Assembly (NCBI GenBank): GCA_947305035.1
Contig: CAMZCV010000063.1
Span: 1 to 6,302, forward strand
DNA length: 6,302 bases
DNA from: an uncultured Coriobacteriales bacterium
GTDB taxonomy: Bacteria; Actinomycetota; Coriobacteriia; Coriobacteriales; Atopobiaceae
Reading direction: 5' to 3'
Notes under the pieces: model-generated
Database searches by the model: none
The model's input: the letters and a program-made list of their open reading frames with translations, nothing else
Told to the model about the DNA's origin: nothing
Made by a program: the position numbers and the translations under genes
Shown here: one piece after another, positions 1-6,020 of the stretch
Layout: each line of letters opens with the position of its first letter
Position numbering within the stretch: position 1 is the first letter of the stretch

Positions 1-664
1 GGATTTCGAGGCGCGAGAACTCGTAGGAATTGCCGTAGATGAGGGCACTGTACCCAGCCTCCTCAACCGTGTCGCAGAAGGCGCGCGCAGCAGCCGTGAG
101 CTCGGAGCGCCCCATGTTGTCGGCGCGTCCCGAGAAATCAGAGGTCACCTCGTGGTCGAAGGCGATGGGCAGCTCGAGCTCCCTGCCGTCGAGCAGGCCG
201 AGCACGAACTCCGCCTCCTCACGGCCCTCCTCCGCGTTGGTTGCCTGGGAATAGACGTAGAGGCCCACGTCGATGCCGGCGTTCTGGGCTCCCACGAGAT
301 TCTCCTCGAAGCGCTCGTCCGCATAGAGGCCGCCCTCCGTGGAGCCACGCCAGGCGACGCGGACATAGCAGAAGGAGATGCCGTCTTCTGCCACCGCCTG
401 CCAATCGATGGAACCCTGATGCTCGGAGACGTCGATGCCCACGCGCGACCGTTCCTCTCCGTCCACGATGTAGGCAAGGCGGTCGTTTCCCATCCAGACC
501 AGGCAATCCCAGTCGTAGGGGCTCGTGATGGTCTTATCGGAGACGTCGGCAGGCGTCGGAACCCCTCGGGATTCGTCATCGTCGCCCGAGCATGCGCAGA
601 GCATGCATGTTGCGGCGATAAGCATCGCGAGAGCCCCGCTCACCGCCCGTCTCATCATATCCAT
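1..664 (-). CDS. GH25 muramidase-domain lipoprotein, partial (C-terminus beyond left edge)
   Basis: The reverse strand is open from an ATG at 664 to the window edge, giving 221 codons with no stop. The first 25 residues form a lipoprotein signal: basic MDMMRR, a hydrophobic stretch, then a lipobox L22-C23-A24-C25, with C25 the predicted lipidated cysteine. An acidic linker follows. From about residue 75 the protein matches glycoside hydrolase family 25 (Cellosyl/LytC-type muramidases, which cut MurNAc-GlcNAc bonds in peptidoglycan). It has GIDVSEHQG at 76-84 (catalytic-type Asp78), IDW at 86-88, a GLYVYS strand at 134-139 and a D-x-E pair, Asp170/Glu172, in IAFDHE. YSALIYGNS at 205-213 fits the next barrel strand. 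The protein probably sits on the outer face of the membrane. The start at 664 is chosen because AAGGG lies 6 nt upstream; ATGs at 658 and 655 are less well placed. It is divergent from the acetyltransferase. A prophage endolysin is less likely because of the lipobox. Confidence 0.9.
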   Translation of the reverse strand, partial: MDMMRRAVSGALAMLIAATCMLCACSGDDDESRGVPTPADVSDKTITSPYDWDCLVWMGNDRLAYIVDGEERSRVGIDVSEHQGSIDWQAVAEDGISFCYVRVAWRGSTEGGLYADERFEENLVGAQNAGIDVGLYVYSQATNAEEGREEAEFVLGLLDGRELELPIAFDHEVTSDFSGRADNMGRSELTAAARAFCDTVEEAGYSALIYGNSYEFSRLEI

Positions 665-741
665 GTGCTTCCCTTCGGGTATCGTGCTGGTCCGCGATAC
701 ACTATACGACAGAAGCATGGAAGACTTTTGGAGGTGATCCC
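665..741. promoter_or_regulatory. Divergent intergenic region with overlapping candidate -10 boxes
   Basis: This 77-bp gap separates two divergent genes, so it should hold promoters for both. The AT-richest part, around 696-708, contains TACACT (698-703) on the plus strand, a 4/6 match to TATAAT. On the minus strand it contains TATAGT (706 down to 701), a 5/6 match. They overlap and lie about 37-38 nt from the respective start codons. No convincing TTGACA-like -35 is visible for either. If both are used, RNA polymerase would compete for the same site, but this is inference. Only the layout and hexamer matches are seen. Confidence 0.35.
730..740 (+). promoter_or_regulatory. Extended Shine-Dalgarno site of the acetyltransferase gene
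   Basis: The 11 bases GGAGGTGATCC are a full, uninterrupted complement of the conserved bacterial 16S rRNA 3' tail (GGATCACCTCC). Only one base separates the match from the ATG at 742, while the GGAGG core sits 7 nt from it, which is normal spacing. Most genes use 4-7 of these bases. The site fixes the start at 742 rather than at the in-frame ATGs at 751 or 754, and suggests strong initiation for the first gene of the operon. Confidence 0.8.
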
Positions 742-1176
742 ATGGTGCATATGATGACGAGCGCCGAACTTGCGGAGGTTGTCGAGATGGCCCAGATGCT
801 CTGGCCTGCGGACGACGCCGCTGCCATGGAGCGCGAGTTCACGGAGGTGCTCGATGACGATGAGGCCGTGATCCTCATCGCCAGCGACAACGAGCGCAAT
901 GTGGGCTTCGCCCTCTGCCGCCTGCGCCACGATTACGTGGAGGGCTGCTCCACGTCTCCCGTGGGGTATCTGGAGGGCATCTACGTGCACGAGGGAGATC
1001 GCCGCAACCACTTCGCCACCGAGATGATCGGCGCGTTCGAGAAGTGGGCGCGCAGGATGGGATGCCGCGAGATTGCCTCCGATTGCGAGATCGGCAATGT
1101 GGGGAGCGAGGCGCTGCACCTTGCCTGCGACTTCGAGGAGACGAACCGCATCATCTGCTTTGCGAAGAGGATTTAG
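742..1176 (+). CDS. GNAT acetyltransferase, AAC(6')-like
   Basis: This 144-residue protein has the size and layout of chromosomal aminoglycoside 6'-N-acetyltransferase-like GNAT proteins, which move an acetyl group from acetyl-CoA to an amine. Recognisable segments are RHDYVEG, SPVGYLEGIYV (about 68-81, the strand before the CoA loop), EKWARRMGC, the SDCE segment around Asp114, and FEETNRIICF near the end. Three positions usually conserved, from memory of the family, differ. The Gly of the CoA-pyrophosphate loop RRxGxA is His90 (RRNHFA, 87-92). The Asp of ELDN is Gly118. The Gly of the late LGF motif is Asp130. The frame is intact with no stop or frameshift. It is first in a probable operon, and its TAG ends 8 bp before the GH2 start. 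The substrate is unknown; calling it a resistance gene would be unsafe. No membrane segment is seen, so it is cytosolic. Confidence 0.85.
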   Translation: MVHMMTSAELAEVVEMAQMLWPADDAAAMEREFTEVLDDDEAVILIASDNERNVGFALCRLRHDYVEGCSTSPVGYLEGIYVHEGDRRNHFATEMIGAFEKWARRMGCREIASDCEIGNVGSEALHLACDFEETNRIICFAKRI

Positions 1177-1184
1177 GGGAAGAC

Positions 1185-2984
1185 ATGCTGTTCCTCGAAC
1201 GGGTGATCAAGAGCGGGTTCCATAAGCCCTATACGGGAGAGCTCACGCAGCTCATTACCGAGTGGGGCGAGGCCCTCGATTCCGCTAACGTCCTCCCCGA
1301 GCATCCCGATCCCACGATGGAGCGCGACCGGTGGATGACGCTCAACGGTGTCTGGAACTACGCGTTCGTGGCCTGCGATGATCCTGCGACCGCATGGAAG
1401 GACGACCTCGGCGACGTCGAACCCGACGGCGAGATCGTCGTGCCCTTCTCACCCGAATGCCTCCTCTCGGGCGTAGGAGCCCGTCCGCCCGAGAACGCCC
1501 TGCTCGTGGAGATGCGCACCTTCGATAAGCCGTCGGTGGGCGAGGGGAACCGTGCGATCCTGCACTTCGAGGCGGTGGACTGGCGCTGCTCGGTGTGGGT
1601 GAACGGCGTACGCGTAGCCGAGCACGAGGGCGGCTACCTGCCCTTCTCGTGCGACATCACCGATGTGCTCCATGCAGGCGAGAATACCCTGCGCGTGCAG
1701 GTGTTCGATCCCAGCGAGAGGGGCACGCAGCTGCGCGGCAAGCAGCGCATCGACCGCGGAACCATGTGGTACACGGCCCAGTCGGGCATTTGGCAGAGCG
1801 TGTGGCTCGAGGTCGTTCCCAAGCGGCATATCGTGTCGCTTACGGTGGAACCCGACGCAGATGCTGCAACCCTTGCCATCCGTGCCGAGGTTGTGGGGAA
1901 GGGCGTCCCGCTCGCGGTGGTGGTGAACGACCATGGCACCGCAGTTGCCGCAGGCTCGGGAAGCGCCTCCGGATTCACGATCGACATGGGTTCCGTGCAT
2001 CTGTGGTCGCCCGATGACCCGCACCTCTATCAGCTCATCGTGAGCTACGGCGACGACCGCGTGCGGAGCTACTGCGCCTTCCGCACCGCCACGGTGGAGC
2101 CCGACGAGAAGGGCGTGCTGCGCTTCTGCCTCAACCACAAGCCGCTGTTCCTGCGCGGCCTCCTGAATCAGGGGTATTGGCCCGACGGCTTGCTCACCGC
2201 TCCTGCGGATGACGCCCTCATCTTCGATATCGAAACCTGCAAGGACCTCGGGTTCAACATGATGCTCATGCATATCATGCTCGAGCGCAGGCGTTTCTAC
2301 TACCACTGCGATCGTCTGGGCATGCTGGTGTGGCAGGATATGGTGAGCGGAGGCGGCGAGCTCTCCGCTTGGCAGACGCAGCAGAAGCCCACCCTGTTCC
2401 CGGGTTCCTGGACCTCCATCGACGACAGCGTTCCCGCAGCTTGGAACAAGCTTGCAGCGGGAGATGAGGCGTACCGCGCGGAGTGGACGGCAACCGCGCG
2501 TGCTGCCGTGAAGCGCCTCTCCTTCCACCCCTGCATCGTCACCTGGGTGCTCTTCAACGAGAGCTGGGGGCAGTTCTCGGCGGGTGACGCCACGCGCATG
2601 GTGCGGGAGCTCGACCCCTCGCGTCCGATCCTCTCGGTGAGCGGCTGGTACGACCAGGGCACGGGCGATTACAAGGGCGTCCACAACTACTTCAGGCCCC
2701 AGATCGTCTGGAAGGATGCCGCAGCAACGCCGCGCGCCTTCGTGATCAGCGAGTTCGGCGGCCTCACCTGGCACATCCCCGAGCACGCCGCCTGCCCCGA
2801 GTCGTATGGATACGCCACCTTCCCCTCGATCGAGGCATGGCGCGAGGAGCTGCTCATGCTGCTCGGCTCGACGGCGCTGCTCGAGACCGCTGGGTTGACC
2901 GGCTTCGTGTACACGCAGGTCTCCGATGTCGAAGAGGAGACCAACGGGCTGATGACGTATGATAGGAAGGTCATCAAACTTTAA
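1185..2984 (+). CDS. Glycoside hydrolase family 2 enzyme (beta-galactosidase/beta-glucuronidase superfamily)
   Basis: The product is 599 residues. The ATG at 1185 is chosen because GGGG at 1176-1179 is a suitable ribosome binding site; an in-frame ATG at 1044 would lie deep inside the acetyltransferase gene. The domain order is typical of GH2: a jelly-roll sugar-binding domain (about 45-212, with LNGVWNYAF and SGIWQSVWLE), an Ig-like domain (about 213-305), and a TIM barrel (about 306-599, with FLRGLLNQGYWPDGL and YYHCDRLGMLVWQDM). The acid/base is Glu459 in LFNESWG and the nucleophile is Glu523 in VISEFGG. The C-terminal TNGLMTYDRK lacks the N-x-K motif that binds glucuronate in beta-glucuronidases, so that activity is unlikely. 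A beta-galactosidase or another exo-glycosidase is possible; the substrate cannot be read from sequence. No signal peptide is seen, so it acts in the cytosol, probably on imported oligosaccharides. Leu361 stands where GH2 enzymes usually have an active-site Arg. Confidence 0.92.
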   Translation: MLFLERVIKSGFHKPYTGELTQLITEWGEALDSANVLPEHPDPTMERDRWMTLNGVWNYAFVACDDPATAWKDDLGDVEPDGEIVVPFSPECLLSGVGARPPENALLVEMRTFDKPSVGEGNRAILHFEAVDWRCSVWVNGVRVAEHEGGYLPFSCDITDVLHAGENTLRVQVFDPSERGTQLRGKQRIDRGTMWYTAQSGIWQSVWLEVVPKRHIVSLTVEPDADAATLAIRAEVVGKGVPLAVVVNDHGTAVAAGSGSASGFTIDMGSVHLWSPDDPHLYQLIVSYGDDRVRSYCAFRTATVEPDEKGVLRFCLNHKPLFLRGLLNQGYWPDGLLTAPADDALIFDIETCKDLGFNMMLMHIMLERRRFYYHCDRLGMLVWQDMVSGGGELSAWQTQQKPTLFPGSWTSIDDSVPAAWNKLAAGDEAYRAEWTATARAAVKRLSFHPCIVTWVLFNESWGQFSAGDATRMVRELDPSRPILSVSGWYDQGTGDYKGVHNYFRPQIVWKDAAATPRAFVISEFGGLTWHIPEHAACPESYGYATFPSIEAWREELLMLLGSTALLETAGLTGFVYTQVSDVEEETNGLMTYDRKVIKL

Positions 2985-3005
2985 ACGGAGCAGGGAGCGG
3001 TACGG

Positions 3006-4151
3006 ATGGAGCGCACGAGAAGGCGTCCGACACGGCGCGACAACAGGCCCGACTACGGTCTCGGGGTCCTCGCGATCATCAGCGTTCTTCTGGTGGCGTG
3101 CATCGTGCTGGGGAGCATCTACCTGCACAGGCTCATCCAGGCCAGCGTGGGCCAGGACTCTGGCTCGAACGGTTCATCCGGTATCGCCGTGATCGACGAG
3201 GGAAGCGGGACGCCCCTCGAAGACGGTCGCATCGTCATGACGCTCTGCGGCAGCCACGAGACCATCGTCCGCACGGGCGAGGAGTACGTGGAGCCCGGCT
3301 GCCTGGTGCGCGATAGGCAGGAGGGCAACCTCACCGATCGCGTGAAGGTGAGCGGCTCGGTGGATACCTCCACGCCCGGCACGTACACCATCACCTACAC
3401 GGTGGTGAACGACGAGGGCATGCGCGCTTCTGCGGAGCGCACGGTGCGCGTGACCGACGATGTCGAGTCGGGCTGGGACGAGGACGGCATCTCCGTCATG
3501 ATGTACCACTACGTGTACGATCCCTCCGACGAGCCGGATGACCTCAATGCCAACTATGTCTCCACCGACGAGCTCGAGGAGCAGCTCGCATGGCTGCACG
3601 ACTCCGGCTTCTACTACCCATCGTGGGCGGAGCTCAGGGCCTATGTCGACGGCACGCATTCGCTTCCCGACAGGAGCGTCATCCTCACCTTCGATGACGG
3701 CGCGTACAACTTCCTCGAACTGGGCATCCCGCTTCTCGAGAAGTACGAGGTCACGGCCACGTCGTTCACCGAATGCAGCCGCGACGACATCGAGTACATG
3801 CTCGATACCTTCGCAAGCCCCTATGTGTGCTTCGAATCGCACAGCTACGACATGCACCATGCGGGTTCCACGGCCATCGGGCATGGCGGAGCCATCTACG
3901 ACCTCTCCGAGGACGAACTTGCCGATGACCTGCAGCATGCGGTGGACATCCTCGGCACGCGCGGAGCCTTCGCCTATCCTTACGGCGACGTGAGCGACGT
4001 GTCTGCTGCGGCGATCGAGCGCGTGGGCATCCTCTGCTCGTTCACCACCGACTACGACCAGGTGTATCCGGGCGACGATCCCACGCGCCTGTCGCGCATA
4101 CGCGTGTCGGGTGGCGAGGGCCTCGAATACTACCAAGGCTCCGTGTGGTAG
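3006..4151 (+). CDS. Membrane-anchored polysaccharide deacetylase with DUF5011-type Ig-like domain
   Basis: This 381-residue protein begins with a very basic tail (1-14) and one membrane helix (about 18-40), so the rest should lie outside the cell. Residues about 78-152 form an Ig-like domain of the DUF5011/HYR type, with YVEPGC, SGSVDTSTPGTYTITYTV and a closing RTVRVTDD. The catalytic NodB (CE4) domain starts near 162 with VMMYHYV. It carries TFDDG at 228-232 (Asp230 the likely base, Asp231 a metal ligand), HSYDMH at 279-284 (metal ligands His279/His284) and FAYPYGD at 322-328. Such enzymes remove acetyl groups from GlcNAc or MurNAc in peptidoglycan or exopolysaccharide; which one is not shown. 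Length and the ending near RIRVSGG look complete. AGGGAG at 2992-2997 sets the start, 21 bp after the GH2 stop, so the two are probably co-transcribed. The TAG stop overlaps the left end of the inverted repeat. Confidence 0.92.
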   Translation: MERTRRRPTRRDNRPDYGLGVLAIISVLLVACIVLGSIYLHRLIQASVGQDSGSNGSSGIAVIDEGSGTPLEDGRIVMTLCGSHETIVRTGEEYVEPGCLVRDRQEGNLTDRVKVSGSVDTSTPGTYTITYTVVNDEGMRASAERTVRVTDDVESGWDEDGISVMMYHYVYDPSDEPDDLNANYVSTDELEEQLAWLHDSGFYYPSWAELRAYVDGTHSLPDRSVILTFDDGAYNFLELGIPLLEKYEVTATSFTECSRDDIEYMLDTFASPYVCFESHSYDMHHAGSTAIGHGGAIYDLSEDELADDLQHAVDILGTRGAFAYPYGDVSDVSAAAIERVGILCSFTTDYDQVYPGDDPTRLSRIRVSGGEGLEYYQGSVW

Positions 4152-4251
4152 CGGTTCCTGTCAAAGGGACAGGTCTTTTGACAGGTTTTTCGCTCGCAAA
4201 TCGGATACTGTTAAACCTGTCAAAAGACCTGTCCCTTTGACAGGAACCGCT
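4150..4251. repeat. Perfect 39-bp inverted repeat with 24-nt centre (MITE- or REP-like palindromic element)
   Basis: Bases 4150-4188 are the exact reverse complement of 4213-4251, with no mismatch over 39 bp. The centre, 4189-4212, is not symmetrical. Each arm is modular: the left arm reads CCTGTC, GACAGG, GACAGG with short A/T-rich spacers, and the right arm mirrors it. The transcript could form one long hairpin or smaller local ones. The element begins at the A of the deacetylase TAG and ends 6 bp before the AAGGAG of ettA, filling almost the whole intergenic gap. No obvious target-site duplication flanks it and no transposase is present. Its form suits a non-autonomous palindromic element, possibly moved by a REP-associated (IS200/IS605-like) transposase elsewhere, but this is inference. 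It could also serve as an operon-separating terminator. Confidence 0.9.
4157..4190 (+). terminator. Putative intrinsic terminator in the left arm of the inverted repeat
   Basis: CCTGTCAAA (4157-4165) pairs perfectly with TTTGACAGG (4177-4185) to make a 9-bp stem with an 11-nt loop, followed directly by five T residues (4186-4190). It lies 5 bp after the deacetylase stop and could end the acetyltransferase-GH2-deacetylase transcript. The stem has only five G-C pairs and must compete with the 39-bp long-range stem, although it is transcribed and can fold first. The mirror structure on the minus strand is followed by only three T residues. Confidence 0.5.
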
Positions 4252-4268
4252 GCAGATAAGGAGTCCTC

Positions 4269-5948
4269 ATGGCAGAGTTCGTCTACCAGATGTACAGGGC
4301 GCGCAAGGCCGTCGGCGACAAGGTCATCCTCGACGATGTCACGGTGGGCGTATATCCCGGAGCCAAGATCGGTGTGGTGGGCCCCAACGGCATGGGCAAG
4401 TCCACGCTGCTTAAGGTCATGGCCGGCCTCGAGCATGTCTCCAACGGCGAGGCCGTGCTCACGCCCGGCTACACCGTAGGTCTGCTCCAGCAGGAGCCGC
4501 CTCTCGAGGAGGATAAGACCGTGCGCGAGAACATCGAGCTCGCCTTTGCCGATGTGCTTGCCAAGGTGGCGCGCTTCAACGAGATCGGCGAGGAGATGGC
4601 CGATCCCGACGCGGACTTCGATGCGCTCATGGACGAGATGGGCCGCCTGCAGGATGCTATCGATGCTGCCAACGGCTGGGACCTCGACTCGCAGCTCTCG
4701 CAGGCGATGGACGCCCTCCAGTGCCCCGATCCCGACATGCCCGTGAGCGTGCTCTCCGGCGGCGAGCGCAGGCGCGTCGCGCTCTGCCGCCTTCTGCTCG
4801 AGGCACCCGACCTGCTGCTCCTCGACGAGCCTACCAACCACCTCGATGCCGAGAGCGTGCTGTGGCTCGAGCAGTTCCTGCATCGCTACGAGGGCGCCGT
4901 GATGGCCGTCACGCACGACCGCTACTTCCTCGACAACGTCGCTGGATGGATCTGCGAGGTCGACCGCGGGCAGCTCTACCCCTACGAGGGCAACTACTCC
5001 ACCTACCTCGAGAAGAAGGCCGCGCGCCTCAAGCTCCAGGGCGAGCAGGACGCAAAGCGCGCCAAGAAGCTCGAGCGCGAGCTCGCGTGGGTGCGCAGCG
5101 GCGCCAAAGCCCGCCAGGCAAAGGGCAAGGCCCGTCTCGCGCGCTACGAGGAGATGGCGGCCGAGGCAGCAGCATCCAAGAAGCTCGACTTCACCGAGAT
5201 CCAGATTCCCGCAGGTCCGCGCCTGGGCTCCAAGGTCCTCGTGGCCGAGAACATCTGCAAGGGTTTCGGAGACCGCACCCTTATCGAGGGACTCTCGTTC
5301 ATGCTCCCGCGCAACGGCATCGTGGGCGTCATCGGCCCCAACGGCGTGGGCAAGACCACGCTCTTCAAGATGATCGTGGGAGAGGAGCCGCTCGACGGCG
5401 GCACGCTCGAGCTGGGCGAGTCGGTCAAGATTTCCTATGTGGACCAGGGTCGCGCAGGCATCGACCCGGATAAGAGCGTGTGGGAGGTCGTCTCGGACGG
5501 CAACGATTTCATCACCGTGGGCAAGACCGAGGTGCCGAGCCGCGCCTACGTGGCGAGCTTCGGCTTCAAGGGGCAGGATCAGCAGAAGAAGGCGGGTGTG
5601 CTCTCGGGCGGCGAGCGCAACAGGCTGAACCTCGCGCTCACGCTCAAGCAGGGCGGCAACCTGCTGCTCCTCGACGAGCCCACCAACGACCTCGATGTGG
5701 AGACCCTCGAGAGCCTCGAGGAGGCGCTTGAGCGCTTCAGCGGCTGCGCGGTTGTGACAAGCCACGACCGCTGGTTCCTCGACCGCATTGCCACGCATAT
5801 CCTGGCGTGGGAGGGCGACGACGAGCATCCCGGCCGCTGGTACTGGTACGAGGGCAACTTCGAAGGCTATCAGGAGAACCGCATCGCGCGTCTCGGACCC
5901 GAGGCGTCGCGTCCGCACCGCCTGCACCGCAAGCTCACGCGCGACTAG
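4269..5948 (+). CDS. ettA: EttA, ABC-F energy-dependent translational throttle protein
   Basis: The 559-residue protein closely follows E. coli EttA from its MAEFVY start onward and has the usual length. It has two ABC ATPase domains and no membrane segments. Domain 1 has Walker A GPNGMGKST (38-46), LSGGE (162-166) and Walker B with Asp186/Glu187. Domain 2 has Walker A GPNGVGKTT (356-364), LSGGE (445-449) and Walker B with Asp469/Glu470. The acidic insert at about 95-140 (including ADPDADFD) matches the EttA arm that reaches ribosomal protein L1. The charged linker at about 244-300, with WVRSGAKARQAKGKARLARYEE, is the P-site-tRNA interaction motif. Known EttA binds the ribosomal E site and links early elongation to the ATP/ADP ratio; a similar cytosolic role is expected. 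AAGGAG at 4258-4263, 5 nt upstream, sets the start. Transcription may start inside or upstream of the inverted repeat, but no clear promoter is seen. All four key ATPase motifs are intact. Confidence 0.96.
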   Translation: MAEFVYQMYRARKAVGDKVILDDVTVGVYPGAKIGVVGPNGMGKSTLLKVMAGLEHVSNGEAVLTPGYTVGLLQQEPPLEEDKTVRENIELAFADVLAKVARFNEIGEEMADPDADFDALMDEMGRLQDAIDAANGWDLDSQLSQAMDALQCPDPDMPVSVLSGGERRRVALCRLLLEAPDLLLLDEPTNHLDAESVLWLEQFLHRYEGAVMAVTHDRYFLDNVAGWICEVDRGQLYPYEGNYSTYLEKKAARLKLQGEQDAKRAKKLERELAWVRSGAKARQAKGKARLARYEEMAAEAAASKKLDFTEIQIPAGPRLGSKVLVAENICKGFGDRTLIEGLSFMLPRNGIVGVIGPNGVGKTTLFKMIVGEEPLDGGTLELGESVKISYVDQGRAGIDPDKSVWEVVSDGNDFITVGKTEVPSRAYVASFGFKGQDQQKKAGVLSGGERNRLNLALTLKQGGNLLLLDEPTNDLDVETLESLEEALERFSGCAVVTSHDRWFLDRIATHILAWEGDDEHPGRWYWYEGNFEGYQENRIARLGPEASRPHRLHRKLTRD

Positions 5949-5970
5949 GATGTACAGCCTATCGAAACGA

Positions 5971-6000
5971 GAAACCCCTGCTTGAAGCGGGGTTTCTTTT
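5971..6000 (+). terminator. Intrinsic terminator after ettA
   Basis: GAAACCCC (5971-5978) pairs with GGGGTTTC (5989-5996), giving an 8-bp stem with a short inner GC(T)/(A)GC extension past a bulged T, and TTTT follows (5997-6000). It starts 22 bp after the ettA stop. The ferredoxin gene converges on it from the right and ends 20 bp away, so the same hairpin may also stop that transcript; the minus-strand side has only the broken tract TCGTTTCG, so it should work less well there. Confidence 0.88.
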
Positions 6001-6020
6001 CGTGCGCTGGTGATGGGGGA

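Noticed and set aside
152..754. A 200-codon plus-strand open frame opposite the GH25 gene
   Set aside because: The minus strand carries a clear lipobox and GH25 motifs over the same bases. The plus-strand frame has no motif and runs through the divergent promoter region into the acetyltransferase start.
742..1176. Calling the acetyltransferase an aminoglycoside-resistance gene
   Set aside because: The family resemblance is clear, but three signature positions differ and no substrate can be inferred, so only an AAC(6')-like GNAT label is justified.
1044..1184. Upstream in-frame ATG at 1044 as the GH2 start
   Set aside because: It would add 47 Arg/Cys-rich residues encoded inside the acetyltransferase gene in another frame. 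The ATG at 1185 has a ribosome binding site and gives the normal GH2 N-terminus.
1449..3128. A 559-codon minus-strand open frame opposite the GH2 gene
   Set aside because: Same shadow effect. It spans the end of the GH2 gene and the start of the deacetylase gene, and the product is His/Ala/Arg-rich without motifs.
3174..4136. A 320-codon minus-strand open frame opposite the deacetylase
   Set aside because: Shadow of the NodB coding frame. The product has no recognisable domain and no ribosome binding site was seen that would justify it.
4150..4251. CRISPR array
   Set aside because: There are only two arms in inverted, not direct, orientation, one 24-nt centre, and no cas genes.
4161..5927. 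A 588-codon minus-strand open frame opposite ettA
   Set aside because: It is a shadow of the GC-rich codon pattern of ettA. Its translation is low-complexity (rich in Leu, Val, Ala, Glu, His) with no recognisable domain, and ettA is certain on the other strand.
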